The translations under genes were made by a program, and so were the position numbers. Below the pieces are notes generated by a model. That model was given only the letters and a program-made list of their open reading frames with translations, made no database searches and was not told the origin of the DNA. DNA of 38,521 bases from Capnocytophaga canis (GTDB taxonomy: Bacteria > Bacteroidota > Bacteroidia > Flavobacteriales > Flavobacteriaceae), in the NCBI RefSeq assembly GCF_000827555.1, contig NZ_CDOI01000206.1, forward strand, positions 1-38,521, read 5' to 3'. Positions 22,854 to 32,257 of this stretch are shown here, in pieces. How positions within the stretch are numbered: the stretch's first letter is position 1; each line of letters starts with the position of its first letter.

Positions 22854-24365
22854 TTACATGAATTTCAATAACTCTTCGAGATGCTCTCGGCTATTGGAAA
22901 GTCGTGGCACTTTGTTTTGTCCCCCTAGTTTTCCTTTGTTTTTGAGCCAATCATGAAACAGATTTTGTCGGGCTACATGAACGGTAGGCATGTTAAGAGT
23001 CATGTTATTATAACGCTTAGCTTCGTAGTCGGAGTTTACTTTTTTGAGTTCTTCATCTAATATTTCGGTGAATTTTTCGATGTTCAAAGGTTCTTTATCG
23101 AACTCAATGATCCACTCATGTCCGCCTTTGAGTTTATCTTTCATGAAGATAGGAGCTACTGTATAATCTTTCACATGGCTATTGGTAAGTTCACAAGCTT
23201 TTTTTAGTCCTTTTTCCGTATTTTCGATAATAAGTTCTTCTCCAAAAACATTGATAAAGTGCTTGGTACGTCCTGTAATTTTGATACGATAAGGTGAAAC
23301 AGAGGTGAAACGAATCGTATCTCCGATGATGTATCGCCAAAGTCCTGCATTTGTGGTGATTACCATTGCGTAGTTCTTTCCGAGTTCTACTTCGGATAGA
23401 GGAATCACTTTTTGTTGGTTGGTTCCGAAAGTATCCATCGGAATAAATTCGTAGAACACACCATAGTCTAGCATCAAAAGCAATTCATCGGAATTATTTC
23501 TGTCTTGAATCCCGAAAAATCCTTCTGAGGCATTGTAAATTTCATAGTAGCGGAAAGTATCAGAAGGGATTATTTTTTTGTATTGTTCGCGATATGGGAC
23601 AAAACTAACTCCTCCGTGAAAATATACTTCCAAATTTTTCCATATTTCGAGTAAATTATTTTTTCCAGTTTCTTCTAACACTCGGTTGAGTAGGACAAGC
23701 ATCCATGAGGGAACTCCAGCCATGCTGGTTACATTTGCGTTTTTAGCTTCTTTGACAATAGCTTGTAGTTTTGTTTCCCATTCGCTCATGAGCGACACCT
23801 TATTGCTTGGAGTAGAACTAAATTCTGCCCAAAATGGTAAGTTTTCAATTAGTATTGCTGATAAATCACCGAAATAAGTGCCGTTCTCTTGATATAGTTC
23901 TTTGCTTCCTCCAAGGCGTAAACTCTTACCTGTAAATAGATTAGAGTTTTCATTATTGTTTAAGTATAAACAAAGCATATCTTTGCCTGATTTGTAATGA
24001 CAATCCTGCAAAGCCTCTTCGCTGACGGGAATAAATTTACTCTTAGCATTAGTTGTCCCACTACTTTTAGCAAACCATTTGATGGGAGAATGCCAAAGAA
24101 CGTTACGTTCACCCTTTCTGGCTCGGTCAATATAGGGTTCAAATTCCTCGTAGGTTACCAAGGGTGTATTTTGTACGAATTGCTGGTAATTTTCGATTTC
24201 GGAAAAACCATATTTTTTTCCAATTTCGGTGTCTTTAGCAGCGTTTAGCAATTCCGCTAAAACACGCTCCTGTGTCTGGTGGGGGTTATTTACAAATTGC
24301 TGAATTTGGTCAATACGTCGTCTTAAAAACCAAGAGGTTATCGAATTAAATAGTGCTAATGGCAT
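22854..24365 (-). CDS. GH3 family acyl-adenylate-forming protein
   Basis: A 503-residue member of the GH3 (auxin-responsive GH3) family, an ANL-type superfamily. Plant members conjugate amino acids to hormones via an acyl-adenylate. ATP-binding motifs are visible: motif 1 FAKSSGTTNAKSKFIPVS, motif 2 YYEIYNASEGFFGIQD, and motif 3 LWRYIIGDTIRFTS with the hinge ITGRTKHFINVFGEEL. The C-terminal small domain ends in NLFHDWLKNKGKLGGQNKVP. The bacterial substrate is unknown. It diverges from DUF2797, a pairing I recall as recurrent in Flavobacteriia. No signal peptide, so it is cytoplasmic. Confidence 0.9.
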   Translation of the reverse strand: MPLALFNSITSWFLRRRIDQIQQFVNNPHQTQERVLAELLNAAKDTEIGKKYGFSEIENYQQFVQNTPLVTYEEFEPYIDRARKGERNVLWHSPIKWFAKSSGTTNAKSKFIPVSEEALQDCHYKSGKDMLCLYLNNNENSNLFTGKSLRLGGSKELYQENGTYFGDLSAILIENLPFWAEFSSTPSNKVSLMSEWETKLQAIVKEAKNANVTSMAGVPSWMLVLLNRVLEETGKNNLLEIWKNLEVYFHGGVSFVPYREQYKKIIPSDTFRYYEIYNASEGFFGIQDRNNSDELLLMLDYGVFYEFIPMDTFGTNQQKVIPLSEVELGKNYAMVITTNAGLWRYIIGDTIRFTSVSPYRIKITGRTKHFINVFGEELIIENTEKGLKKACELTNSHVKDYTVAPIFMKDKLKGGHEWIIEFDKEPLNIEKFTEILDEELKKVNSDYEAKRYNNMTLNMPTVHVARQNLFHDWLKNKGKLGGQNKVPRLSNSREHLEELLKFM

Positions 24366-24740
24366 TTTTAATGTTTTTTAAAATTGATTGAAACTCCCGA
24401 TATGATTTGTTCAATTGTTTTTTTATCTCTCGCATATCGTTTGTATAATAGATTTTGATAATCAGAACTTTACATAGTTTTGTTGTTGTTTATCAAATAC
24501 ATTTTTCTCAAAAGTTATTACGAATCTGTTAAAATTAAAAATTCCTTAATACAAACAGAATGAATAAAATCTAAATTTTGCACAGTCCTAAACTTCCGTA
24601 AAAATGAGGGGTAAATTCTAATTGAAATAAAACATGTTCCTGAAATTATTACTTTTGCAACACAAATGATTATATCATCGAATATATATTCTGAATATAC
24701 CACCTTCTAAAATCGGGTAAATTTAATAAAAAAAATAGAT
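24366..24740. other. Divergent region between GH3 and DUF2797 genes
   Basis: 375 nt with no credible gene. It holds the DUF2797 promoter element at 24650-24657. I find no TAnnTTTG box for GH3 on the minus strand. No tRNA, repeat or strong hairpin is visible; the 61-codon minus-strand frame at 24518-24703 does not look coding. Confidence 0.5.
24650..24657 (+). promoter_or_regulatory. -7 element of the DUF2797 gene
   Basis: TACTTTTG; the nearest TTG (24622-24624) is 25 nt upstream, longer than ideal. The predicted leader is about 77 nt. Confidence 0.4.
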
Positions 24741-25529
24741 ATGTTTCAAGGAGTATTACAAAAAATGATGACCGAAATGGCAAATCCTGTACGCTACTAC
24801 TTGCAATTGGAGAACGATTTTTTATCGGTCAATAGTTTGCTAAATCAACAGATTAAAATAGAATTATCTCATTTTCAATGTTTAAGCTGCGGAAATAACG
24901 AACCTATTTTTCGACAAGGGTTTTGCAAAAAATGTTTTTTTGAAATTCCACAAGCCGCCGATTGGATTATGCATCCAGAACTTAGCAAAGCTCATTTAGA
25001 TATTGAAGATCGGGATTTGGACTACGAAAAACAGATGCAACTGCAACCTCATTATGTGTATTTGGCAAATTCAAGTAAAGTGAAGGTGGGGGTTACGCGT
25101 CATTCACAGGTGCCTACACGCTGGATAGATCAAGGAGCTCATGAAGCTTTGGTAATAGCTGAACTTCCAAACCGTTATTTGGCAGGAATTACTGAAGTTG
25201 CTTTGAAAGAGCATGTTTCGGATAAAACCGATTGGCGAAAAATGCTTACGAATACTCTGGAAGATATTGATTTAAAAGAAATTAGAAATCAGCTGTTTAC
25301 ATTCTTTCCTAAGGAAACGAAATCTTATTTTATTGACAATGGTGAAGAGGTTCATATCCAATTTCCTGTGGAACAGTTTCCTCAGAAGGTACATTCTCTT
25401 AATTTAATCAATACGCCAGTGTACAATGGAGTGTTGAAAGGAATCAAGGGACAGTACCTCATCTTTGAAGATGGGACGGTTTTCAATGTGCGAGGTAATG
25501 AGGGGTATTACGTAAAGTTCTCTATGTAG
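24741..25529 (+). CDS. DUF2797 protein with zinc-ribbon cysteines and GIY-YIG-like core
   Basis: A 262-residue DUF2797 protein. Two CxxC pairs (CLSCGN and CKKC, about 20 residues apart near residue 50-70) look like a zinc ribbon. After them, HYVYLANSSKVKVGVTR, then TRWIDQGAHEALVI and AGITEVALKEH, are arranged like a GIY-YIG nuclease core: the Y-x-Y strand, the VG-x-T strand, a following Arg, and a Glu in the next helix. I infer nucleic acid binding or cleavage; no activity is known to me. The start gives MFQGVLQKMMTEMANPVRYY, matching family N-termini. It diverges from GH3 and is followed by an oxidoreductase gene with its own promoter box. Confidence 0.82.
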   Translation: MFQGVLQKMMTEMANPVRYYLQLENDFLSVNSLLNQQIKIELSHFQCLSCGNNEPIFRQGFCKKCFFEIPQAADWIMHPELSKAHLDIEDRDLDYEKQMQLQPHYVYLANSSKVKVGVTRHSQVPTRWIDQGAHEALVIAELPNRYLAGITEVALKEHVSDKTDWRKMLTNTLEDIDLKEIRNQLFTFFPKETKSYFIDNGEEVHIQFPVEQFPQKVHSLNLINTPVYNGVLKGIKGQYLIFEDGTVFNVRGNEGYYVKFSM

Positions 25530-25541
25530 GAAATGTGTTTG

Positions 25542-25549
25542 TATCTTTG
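25542..25549 (+). promoter_or_regulatory. -7 element of the Gfo/Idh/MocA gene
   Basis: TATCTTTG, about 57 nt upstream of the ATG at 25607; no TTG at ideal spacing. Confidence 0.45.
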
Positions 25550-25606
25550 AACGACAACGTAGGTTCTAGAATGTATATCATGTCAAAACACTAAAAAGAT
25601 AAAGAA

Positions 25607-26644
25607 ATGAACAAAATAATAAATGTAGGATTAGCTTCTTTTGGGATGAGCGGACGTTTGTTTCACGCTCCATTTGTAGCAAATCACCCACTTTTTCGGT
25701 TACAAGCTGTGGTGGAAAGGCATAAAAACGATTCACGAGAAAAGTATTCTCAATCAAAATTGTATCGTTCTTTCGATGAGTTACTCCTTGACGAAATCAT
25801 TGATTTGATTGTGATCAACACTCCCGTACAAACACATTATGAATACACTAAAAAGGCATTGGAATTAGGGAAGAATGTATTGGTGGAAAAGCCTTTTACC
25901 GTTACGAGCGACCAAGCAAAAGAGTTACAGCAATTGGCAGATTCAAACGATTGTTTTTTAAGCGTTTACCAAAACAGGCGTTATGATGGAGATTATCTTA
26001 AGGTTAAAGAAATTATTGAAAGTAGAGCTTTAGGAACCATTAAAGAAGTAGAAATCCGATTCGATCGTTTTCGCACCTCAATCAGTGAAAAAATTCATAA
26101 AGAAGCTCCCATAGCAGGGTCAGGAGCTCTGCATGATTTGGGAGCTCATCTTATTGATCAAGCATTGCAACTATTTGGTTATCCAAAGTTTATATATGCT
26201 GATTTAGGATTCCTACGCGAAAAAACACAAACGAATGATTATTTTGAACTCATTCTATTTTATGAAAACGAACTTCGTGTACGCCTAAAATCTTCAACCA
26301 TATCAAAGGAAAAAGGCTGGGAATATATCGTACACGGTGATCGAGGCAGTTTTTTACAACAACGATTTGACGCTCAAGAGGATATGCTTTCAAAGGGAAT
26401 TACTCCAACTACCGAAAATTGGCTTCCTAAAGTGCAATATCCGAACGGTATATTACACACCTATACCGTTTACGAGCAGACCGTAGCTCAACACGGAAAC
26501 TACATGGATTTTTATCAAAATGTATATGAATCAATGGTTTATGGAAAATTAAATCCTGTTCCTGCTAACCAAGCTGTGCAAACCATGTCTGTGATTGACA
26601 AGGCTATTGAAAGTTTTTCTCAAGGAAGGAAAATATCGCTATAG
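25607..26644 (+). CDS. Gfo/Idh/MocA family oxidoreductase
   Basis: A 345-residue NAD(P)-dependent oxidoreductase. The N-terminal Rossmann domain starts INVGLASFGMSGRLFHAPFV, in which the usual second glycine pattern is G-x-x-x-x-G-x-x-x-H as in many members of this family. EKP follows in GKNVLVEKPFTVTS (Lys of the catalytic EKP motif). The C-terminal substrate domain has SVYQNRRYDGDYLKVKEI and GSGALHDLGAHLIDQALQLF, whose Asp and His are the usual catalytic pair. The substrate, probably a sugar or inositol-type polyol, cannot be read. It stands alone between DUF2797 and thyA. Confidence 0.9.
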   Translation: MNKIINVGLASFGMSGRLFHAPFVANHPLFRLQAVVERHKNDSREKYSQSKLYRSFDELLLDEIIDLIVINTPVQTHYEYTKKALELGKNVLVEKPFTVTSDQAKELQQLADSNDCFLSVYQNRRYDGDYLKVKEIIESRALGTIKEVEIRFDRFRTSISEKIHKEAPIAGSGALHDLGAHLIDQALQLFGYPKFIYADLGFLREKTQTNDYFELILFYENELRVRLKSSTISKEKGWEYIVHGDRGSFLQQRFDAQEDMLSKGITPTTENWLPKVQYPNGILHTYTVYEQTVAQHGNYMDFYQNVYESMVYGKLNPVPANQAVQTMSVIDKAIESFSQGRKISL

Positions 26645-26711
26645 AGATGATTCTATAACATATTCGTTTTAGATGTTAAAAGTCATGAACAACCGTTGAT
26701 GATAACCATTG

Positions 26712-26742
26712 AGAGGCTTAGCGAAATTGAAAGCCTCTGTTT
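26712..26742 (+). terminator. Possible terminator after the oxidoreductase gene
   Basis: AGAGGCTT (26712-26719) and AAGCCTCT (26731-26738) form an 8-bp perfect stem with an 11-nt loop. Only GTTT follows, so the U-tract is weak. Confidence 0.4.
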
Positions 26743-26799
26743 CGATAAAATAGTATTAATATAACTTTTAAAAACCTCTCGCTATGAAGTGGTTTTTTG

Positions 26800-26807
26800 T
26801 ATCTTTG
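26800..26807 (+). promoter_or_regulatory. -7 element of thyA
   Basis: TATCTTTG in TTTTTTGTATCTTTGCGG, 34 nt before the ATG at 26842. It rules out the longer frame from 26797. No TTG at ideal spacing upstream. Confidence 0.55.
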
Positions 26808-26841
26808 CGGTTCTAAATTTTCTATTTATAAAATTAATAAA

Positions 26842-27666
26842 ATGCAACAATATCACGATTTATTACGACATATTTTAGAACACGGACACAAAAAAGAAGA
26901 CCGCACTGGAACGGGAACCATTAGCGTATTCGGCTACCAAATGCGGTTCGATTTAAGCAAGGGATTTCCCGTTGTTACCACCAAAAAACTACATTTAAAA
27001 TCTATTATTCACGAGCTTCTTTGGTTTTTAAAAGGCGATACCAATATTAAGTATTTATCTGACAATGGTGTTCGCATCTGGAACGAGTGGGCTGATGAAA
27101 ATGGTGACTTAGGTCCTGTGTATGGACATCAGTGGCGTAATTGGAACAACGAAGATATTGACCAAATCAAGCAAGTAATCGAAACCATCAAGAAAAACCC
27201 TGATAGTCGTCGTATTATTGTGGCGGCTTGGAATCCTTCAGTATTGCCCGACACTTCAAAATCCTTTTGTGAGAATGTTGCCAACGGAAAGGCCGCTTTA
27301 CCTCCGTGCCACGCCTTTTTTCAATTCTATGTGGCAGACGGAAAACTTTCCTGTCAGCTTTATCAACGTAGTGCTGACGTGTTTTTAGGGGTACCTTTCA
27401 ACATAGCCTCGTACGCCTTATTAACAATAATGGTGGCTCAAGTTTGTAAGCTAGAAGTTGGCGAGTTTGTACACACTTTTGGAGATGTTCACATTTATAA
27501 CAATCATCTTGAACAAGTAAAATTACAACTGAGTCGTGAGCCACGTCCTTTACCCATAATGAAGCTCAATCCAGAGGTAACCGACTTATTTTCTTTTAAA
27601 TATGAAGACTTTACACTAGAAGGTTACGACCCTTATCCTGCCATAAAAGGAGAAGTTTCGGTGTAG
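26842..27666 (+). CDS. thyA: Thymidylate synthase
   Basis: Methylates dUMP to dTMP with 5,10-methylene-tetrahydrofolate in the cytoplasm. The 274-residue protein matches ThyA along its length: [60 protein letters not shown], nucleophile C156 in [40 protein letters not shown], and the C-terminal [21 protein letters not shown] start at [12 protein letters not shown] because the promoter box lies inside the longer frame. No dihydrofolate reductase gene adjoins. The helicase-nuclease gene follows 43 nt later. Confidence 0.97.
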   Translation: MQQYHDLLRHILEHGHKKEDRTGTGTISVFGYQMRFDLSKGFPVVTTKKLHLKSIIHELLWFLKGDTNIKYLSDNGVRIWNEWADENGDLGPVYGHQWRNWNNEDIDQIKQVIETIKKNPDSRRIIVAAWNPSVLPDTSKSFCENVANGKAALPPCHAFFQFYVADGKLSCQLYQRSADVFLGVPFNIASYALLTIMVAQVCKLEVGEFVHTFGDVHIYNNHLEQVKLQLSREPRPLPIMKLNPEVTDLFSFKYEDFTLEGYDPYPAIKGEVSV

Positions 27667-27709
27667 ATACTTAACAATCAATACATAAAACATTTCAAAA
27701 AACATAGCG

Positions 27710-30700
27710 ATGCAATCTTCATATACCATTTACAATGCCTCGGCGGGTTCTGGAAAAACTTATGGTTTGGTAAAAGCCTATTTGAAAATCATTTTAAGCG
27801 ATGAAAAAATAGACTCTTTTCGTCGCTTATTGGCTATCACATTTACCAATAAAGCTGTTTTTGAAATGAAGGATCGGGTAATTGAAATGCTTACCGAATT
27901 TTCAGATATAAAAAGCCTTACCGAAGCTAATTCGATGTTTGAAGAGCTTAGGCAAGAATTGAAAATTGCTCCCGAGAAATTGCGTTCGCGTTCCGAGTCT
28001 GTCTTGAAACACATACTCCATAATTATGCTGCTTTCAACATCAGCACTATTGATGGATTCAATCATCAATTGATACGTAACTTTGCCTTCGATTTACAAT
28101 TAAATCAATTTTTTGAGGTACAGTTAGATCAAAAAACCATACTGCGTACGGCGGTTGACAATCTGATGAGCAGGGCTGGAGAAGATGCTGAAATTACCCA
28201 ATTACTTATTGATTTTTCAGAAGACAAAATGAAAGAAGACAAGAATTGGGACACCACCAAAGAACTACTGGAAGTAGCAGAGATGCTCACCAAAGAAAAT
28301 CACTACACAACTCTTAAAGAACTGAAAGAGAAGACACTATCTAACTTCATAGCTCTAAAAAAAATACTACAACAAAAACTATCACAAAGCATAGAAACCA
28401 TACGGCAAATCACCACTGATTTTTTTACACTATTGAATGAAAACGATTTAGATGAAAATATTTTCTCTGGAAAATACATGTTTAACTTTTTCAAAAAAAT
28501 ACAAAACGATCCTAAAAGGGAACCTGTTTGGGGTGCAAACTGGCAATTAAATTTGGAAACAAAACCTTTATACGCTGAATCAAATAAGAAAGGATTAAAT
28601 ACAGCTCTAATTGACAGCCTACAACCTGAATTTGTACGACAGTTCAAAACTGTACAACAACAATTTGGAGAATATAATTTTGTAAAAAATGCACTGCAGT
28701 ATGTAGTTCCTTTGGCTTTGCTAAATCGTATTCAAAATGAAATAGAATTAATTAAACAGGAAGAAAATATTCTTCCGATTTGGGAGTTTAACTCGGTGAT
28801 TTCCAACGAAATTACAAAACAAACTATTCCATTTATCTATGAGCGTATTGGTGAGCGTTTCCAGCACTATTTTATTGACGAGTTTCAAGATACATCAGAA
28901 TTGCAGTGGAACAACCTTAAAGAGTTGATATCCAATGTAGTATCAAGCGAAGATATGAATCAACAACAAGGCTCTGTATTGTTAGTGGGAGATGCCAAAC
29001 AATCAATTTATCGATGGCGAGGAAGTAAAGCTGAGCAATTTATGGATTTATATCTCAATAAAAAACAGCCTTTTACGATAGGGGGGATTGTCGTAAATTT
29101 AGAGGAAAATTACCGAAGTTTAGAAACTATTATTGATTTCAATAATAAATTCTTCAAATTTACTTCCACCTTTTTTGAGTCTGAAGAATATCAAAATTTG
29201 TATGCTAATGCCACCCAAAATTACCCCGAATACAAAAGAAATAATCAAAATTTCCCTATTGGATATGTAGATATTCGATTTGTAGATGTTGAACAAGAGG
29301 AAGAAAACTACGAAGAGGAAAATATAGCCGATGAATTGGGATATACTCCAAGAGAACTGACTTATTGCAAAGAGGTTTGGGAAACAGTCAAACATGCCAA
29401 TGAATCGGGAGCCAAAGACGAAGATATCACTATTTTAGTTCGTAAAAAACGTGAGGGATTGGCATTAGCCTCCTATCTTTCTGCACAAGGAAAAAAAATT
29501 ATTTCTCCTGATTCCCTTTTGTTGAAAAATGTGCCATCAATTCGTTTTCTGATTTCGCTACTACGAGCAGTACAAAATCCTGATAGCAAAGAGTTAAAAG
29601 TCAATATGTTATTCGATTTTATCAGTGTAAAAAATACAGCTGATGTACACAACTTCATTACCGAATATATTGACCAACCTATCGATTCTTTTTTTGAAAA
29701 ATACGGCTTTTCATTGGCTCAATTCAATGGTTATTCCCTTTACGAAGGCATGGCATTAGCAGTCAATCGTTTTGATTTAGCTAACGATTCAGATGCTTAC
29801 ATAGCAAGTTTTCTGGACATCATTTTTGAGTTTAAAAACACCAACAAAGGTGGAATTTCCGATTTTCTTTTGTACTGGGAAGAAAATCAAGACGCTTTAA
29901 GTATTAGTTCTCCGGAAGGATTAGATGCTATTTCGATAATGACCGTGCATAAAAGTAAAGGATTATCAGCTCCGGTGATTATCTATGCCTTTGCCGATAG
30001 CGAGTTAGTGGATACGAAAAAAGACACGCTTTGGTATCCAGTAGATGCGGAAAATTTTGGTGGTTTTTCACATTTGTTAGTGCGATTCAATAAAGGAATA
30101 ATCAATTTTGAAACTCAAAGCCAAGAGATTATCAATCAACATAATGAACAAAATAAATTAGACCAAATCAATGTGCTGTATGTGGCAATGACTCGCCCTG
30201 AATCCTTCCTTTATGTGATAACAGCTTTACCAAAATCACCTAAAAAGCAAACCTATGGTACACTTCTAAAGGAATTTGCTGGATTACACATTTCCCTTCT
30301 GAACCAAAACGAGAAAATACAATGTAACGTTAATGAAAATGAGTCGCATTACACCTTCGGCAGCCCTATTTTCCCACAAAGAAAAAAACAAAAGCAAATT
30401 GGCTCAGATGGCTTCATTAAATTTCAGAAGGATTGGAAAACTCCTAACTATAAAATTGCTACTGGAGCTTCTCTTTTGTGGGATACTACTCGAAAAGAGG
30501 CTATTGAGCGAGGAAATCTGATGCATAAACTATTAGCCGAAATCAAATATAATAGTGATATTCAAAAAGTATTAGAAAAAAACCTACAAAATGGTACTAT
30601 TTCACAAGCTCAACATGAATTGATTGAGAAGCAATTGATTGAGTTGTTACAACGAAAAGAAATACAACCCTATTTCACAGACAGATACACCTACTACATT

Positions 30701-30925
30701 GAAAGAGAGTTTGTCGATTCTAATGGTAACTATTTCCGTCCAGATCGCATTGCCTATTCTACCCAAGAAAAAATTGCTGTTATCATTGATTATAAGACAG
30801 GAAAACCTAATGAAAAAGACATACAACAGATGTCCTATTATGCCAATAATTTATCCCTGTTAGGCTGGAACATCACCCAAAAGATATTGGTTTATTTGAA
30901 CACGAGTGAAATCATTTTTGGATAA
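27710..30925 (+). CDS. addA: UvrD-type helicase with C-terminal RecB-family nuclease (AddA-like)
   Basis: A 1071-residue protein with the architecture of AddA/RecB, which processes double-strand DNA ends for recombination. Superfamily 1 helicase motifs appear in order: Walker A NASAGSGKT (K16), motif Ia LAITFTNKAVFEMKDRV, Walker B HYFIDEFQDTSELQW, motif III LVGDAKQSIYRWRG, motif IV LEENYRSLETI, motif V SIMTVHKSKGLSAPVI, motif VI LYVAMTRPESFLYV. The C-terminus is a PD-(D/E)xK nuclease: GNLMHKLLAE, FRPDRIAY, D1027 and K1029 in IIDYKTGKP, then QQMSYYANNL. The AddB partner, often adjacent in relatives, is not in the window. The nearest 5' gene is thyA (43-nt gap, possibly co-transcribed); it converges on ftsY with only 13 nt between stops. 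Confidence 0.88.
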   Translation: MQSSYTIYNASAGSGKTYGLVKAYLKIILSDEKIDSFRRLLAITFTNKAVFEMKDRVIEMLTEFSDIKSLTEANSMFEELRQELKIAPEKLRSRSESVLKHILHNYAAFNISTIDGFNHQLIRNFAFDLQLNQFFEVQLDQKTILRTAVDNLMSRAGEDAEITQLLIDFSEDKMKEDKNWDTTKELLEVAEMLTKENHYTTLKELKEKTLSNFIALKKILQQKLSQSIETIRQITTDFFTLLNENDLDENIFSGKYMFNFFKKIQNDPKREPVWGANWQLNLETKPLYAESNKKGLNTALIDSLQPEFVRQFKTVQQQFGEYNFVKNALQYVVPLALLNRIQNEIELIKQEENILPIWEFNSVISNEITKQTIPFIYERIGERFQHYFIDEFQDTSELQWNNLKELISNVVSSEDMNQQQGSVLLVGDAKQSIYRWRGSKAEQFMDLYLNKKQPFTIGGIVVNLEENYRSLETIIDFNNKFFKFTSTFFESEEYQNLYANATQNYPEYKRNNQNFPIGYVDIRFVDVEQEEENYEEENIADELGYTPRELTYCKEVWETVKHANESGAKDEDITILVRKKREGLALASYLSAQGKKIISPDSLLLKNVPSIRFLISLLRAVQNPDSKELKVNMLFDFISVKNTADVHNFITEYIDQPIDSFFEKYGFSLAQFNGYSLYEGMALAVNRFDLANDSDAYIASFLDIIFEFKNTNKGGISDFLLYWEENQDALSISSPEGLDAISIMTVHKSKGLSAPVIIYAFADSELVDTKKDTLWYPVDAENFGGFSHLLVRFNKGIINFETQSQEIINQHNEQNKLDQINVLYVAMTRPESFLYVITALPKSPKKQTYGTLLKEFAGLHISLLNQNEKIQCNVNENESHYTFGSPIFPQRKKQKQIGSDGFIKFQKDWKTPNYKIATGASLLWDTTRKEAIERGNLMHKLLAEIKYNSDIQKVLEKNLQNGTISQAQHELIEKQLIELLQRKEIQPYFTDRYTYYIEREFVDSNGNYFRPDRIAYSTQEKIAVIIDYKTGKPNEKDIQQMSYYANNLSLLGWNITQKILVYLNTSEIIFG

Positions 30926-30938
30926 AGTTACACCTTTC

Positions 30939-31895
30939 TTAATCTTTAAAAAACGAATCTACGAACTCGTATTTATTGAAGACCTGCAAATGTTCTATGC
31001 CTTCCCCTACTCCAATGTACTTCACCGGAATTTGGAATTCGTCTGAAATTCCGATGACTACACCTCCTTTAGCGGTTCCATCTAATTTGGTAACAGCCAA
31101 AGCCGACACTTCGGTTGCTTTGGTGAATTGCTTGGCTTGTTCAAAAGCGTTTTGTCCTGTTGAGCCATCCAAAACAAGTAATACATCGTGTGGAGCGTCA
31201 GCAATAACTTTTTGCATTACTCGCTTCACTTTAGTCAATTCATTCATCAGATTGATTTTGTTGTGCAAACGTCCGGCCGTATCAATTATAACAACATCAA
31301 CATCTTGTGCTACAGCCGATGCTAAAGTATCGTAAGCTACAGAAGCTGGGTCACTTCCTGTTTGTTGCTTAACAATTGGCACACCGACTCTGTCTGCCCA
31401 CACTTGTAATTGGTCAATGGCGGCTGCACGAAATGTGTCTGCTGCACCAAGCATAACTTTATATCCTTTCTTCTTAAATTGATATGCCAACTTACCAATG
31501 GTAGTGGTTTTCCCCGCACCGTTGACCCCAACAACCATCATGACATACGGTTTTTTATCCACAGGAATAACAAAATCAGTATCTTCACCGCTGTTAGTCC
31601 CTGATAAAAGTCCAGCGATTTCCTCTCGAAGAATTCTATTCAATTCATTAGTTCCTAGGTATTTATCACGAGCTACTCGTTTTTCAATCCGTTCGATAAC
31701 TTTCAAAGTGGTACTTACGCCGAGATCACTGCTAACTAAAACTCCTTCAAGCTCATCCAGCACATCGTCATCTACTTTCGATTTACCTGCAATTGCCCGA
31801 CCTAATTTGTCAAAAAAACTTACTTTTGACTTTTCTAATCCTTTATCAAGGGTTTCTTTTTTTTCCGAAGAAAATATTTTCTTAAAAAAATTCAT
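30939..31895 (-). CDS. ftsY: Signal recognition particle receptor FtsY
   Basis: FtsY is the SRP receptor GTPase that docks ribosome-SRP complexes at the inner membrane. The 318-residue protein has a short N-terminal part (MNFFKKIFSSEKKETLDKGL), the helical N domain, and the G domain: P-loop VGVNGAGKTTTIGKLA, ADTFRAAAIDQL, IIDTAGRLHNKINL and VTKLDGTAKGGVVIG. The long acidic A domain of E. coli FtsY is absent, as is usual in Bacteroidota. I choose the ATG at 31895: an AGGAAG sequence lies about 9 nt upstream of it but only 3 nt from the ATG at 31901, and the family begins with M-x-FFKK. In many Flavobacteriia ftsY follows rpmB-rpmG-DUF4295; those genes are not found upstream here. Confidence 0.95.
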   Translation of the reverse strand: MNFFKKIFSSEKKETLDKGLEKSKVSFFDKLGRAIAGKSKVDDDVLDELEGVLVSSDLGVSTTLKVIERIEKRVARDKYLGTNELNRILREEIAGLLSGTNSGEDTDFVIPVDKKPYVMMVVGVNGAGKTTTIGKLAYQFKKKGYKVMLGAADTFRAAAIDQLQVWADRVGVPIVKQQTGSDPASVAYDTLASAVAQDVDVVIIDTAGRLHNKINLMNELTKVKRVMQKVIADAPHDVLLVLDGSTGQNAFEQAKQFTKATEVSALAVTKLDGTAKGGVVIGISDEFQIPVKYIGVGEGIEHLQVFNKYEFVDSFFKD

Positions 31896-32257
31896 TGCCA
31901 TGGACTTCCTGTTTCTAGTTAAATTTTATTGCTTAATATTGTTGTTTTATCATACAAATCAGAATCAAACCCCTATTTTTTCACAGAATTTGCTAAATGC
32001 ATGAAAGTTACATTCCTTATTTTGGGTGCTAAAATACGGAATAAATTGAAATGTAAAAATATCTTAGTAATGTATTTCAAATCAAGAAATAAGACAAATC
32101 TGCATATCTGTCAAACACATTTTCTGATTTGGACTTTCCTCTCATATAACTAACTGACATACAACATACATTCACTTCAAAAAAATGGAAATGATTAAAA
32201 TATTCATATTGTACCTCAAAGAGTGTTCTGCAAAGTTATAAAATTATTTTGAAAATT
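31896..32257. other. Noncoding region between the deacetylase gene and ftsY
   Basis: About 360 nt. On the minus strand TAACTTTG (32238-32231) matches the -7 consensus and could start an ftsY transcript with a leader over 300 nt. A 27-codon minus-strand frame (32160-32077, MSVSYMRGKSK...) follows it but has no supporting features. The plus-strand frames crossing here are antisense to ftsY. No tRNA or clear hairpin is seen. Confidence 0.4.

Noticed and set aside
29120-29395. 91-codon hydrophobic minus-strand frame inside the AddA-like gene
   Set aside because: It looks like a membrane protein only because the antisense of an acidic/Asn/Lys-rich coding stretch reads as Phe, Ile and Leu. The sense frame carries conserved helicase motifs across it.
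31498-32004. 168-codon plus-strand frame antisense to ftsY
   Set aside because: Low-complexity Ser/Thr/Pro composition typical of an antisense shadow of a GTPase gene.
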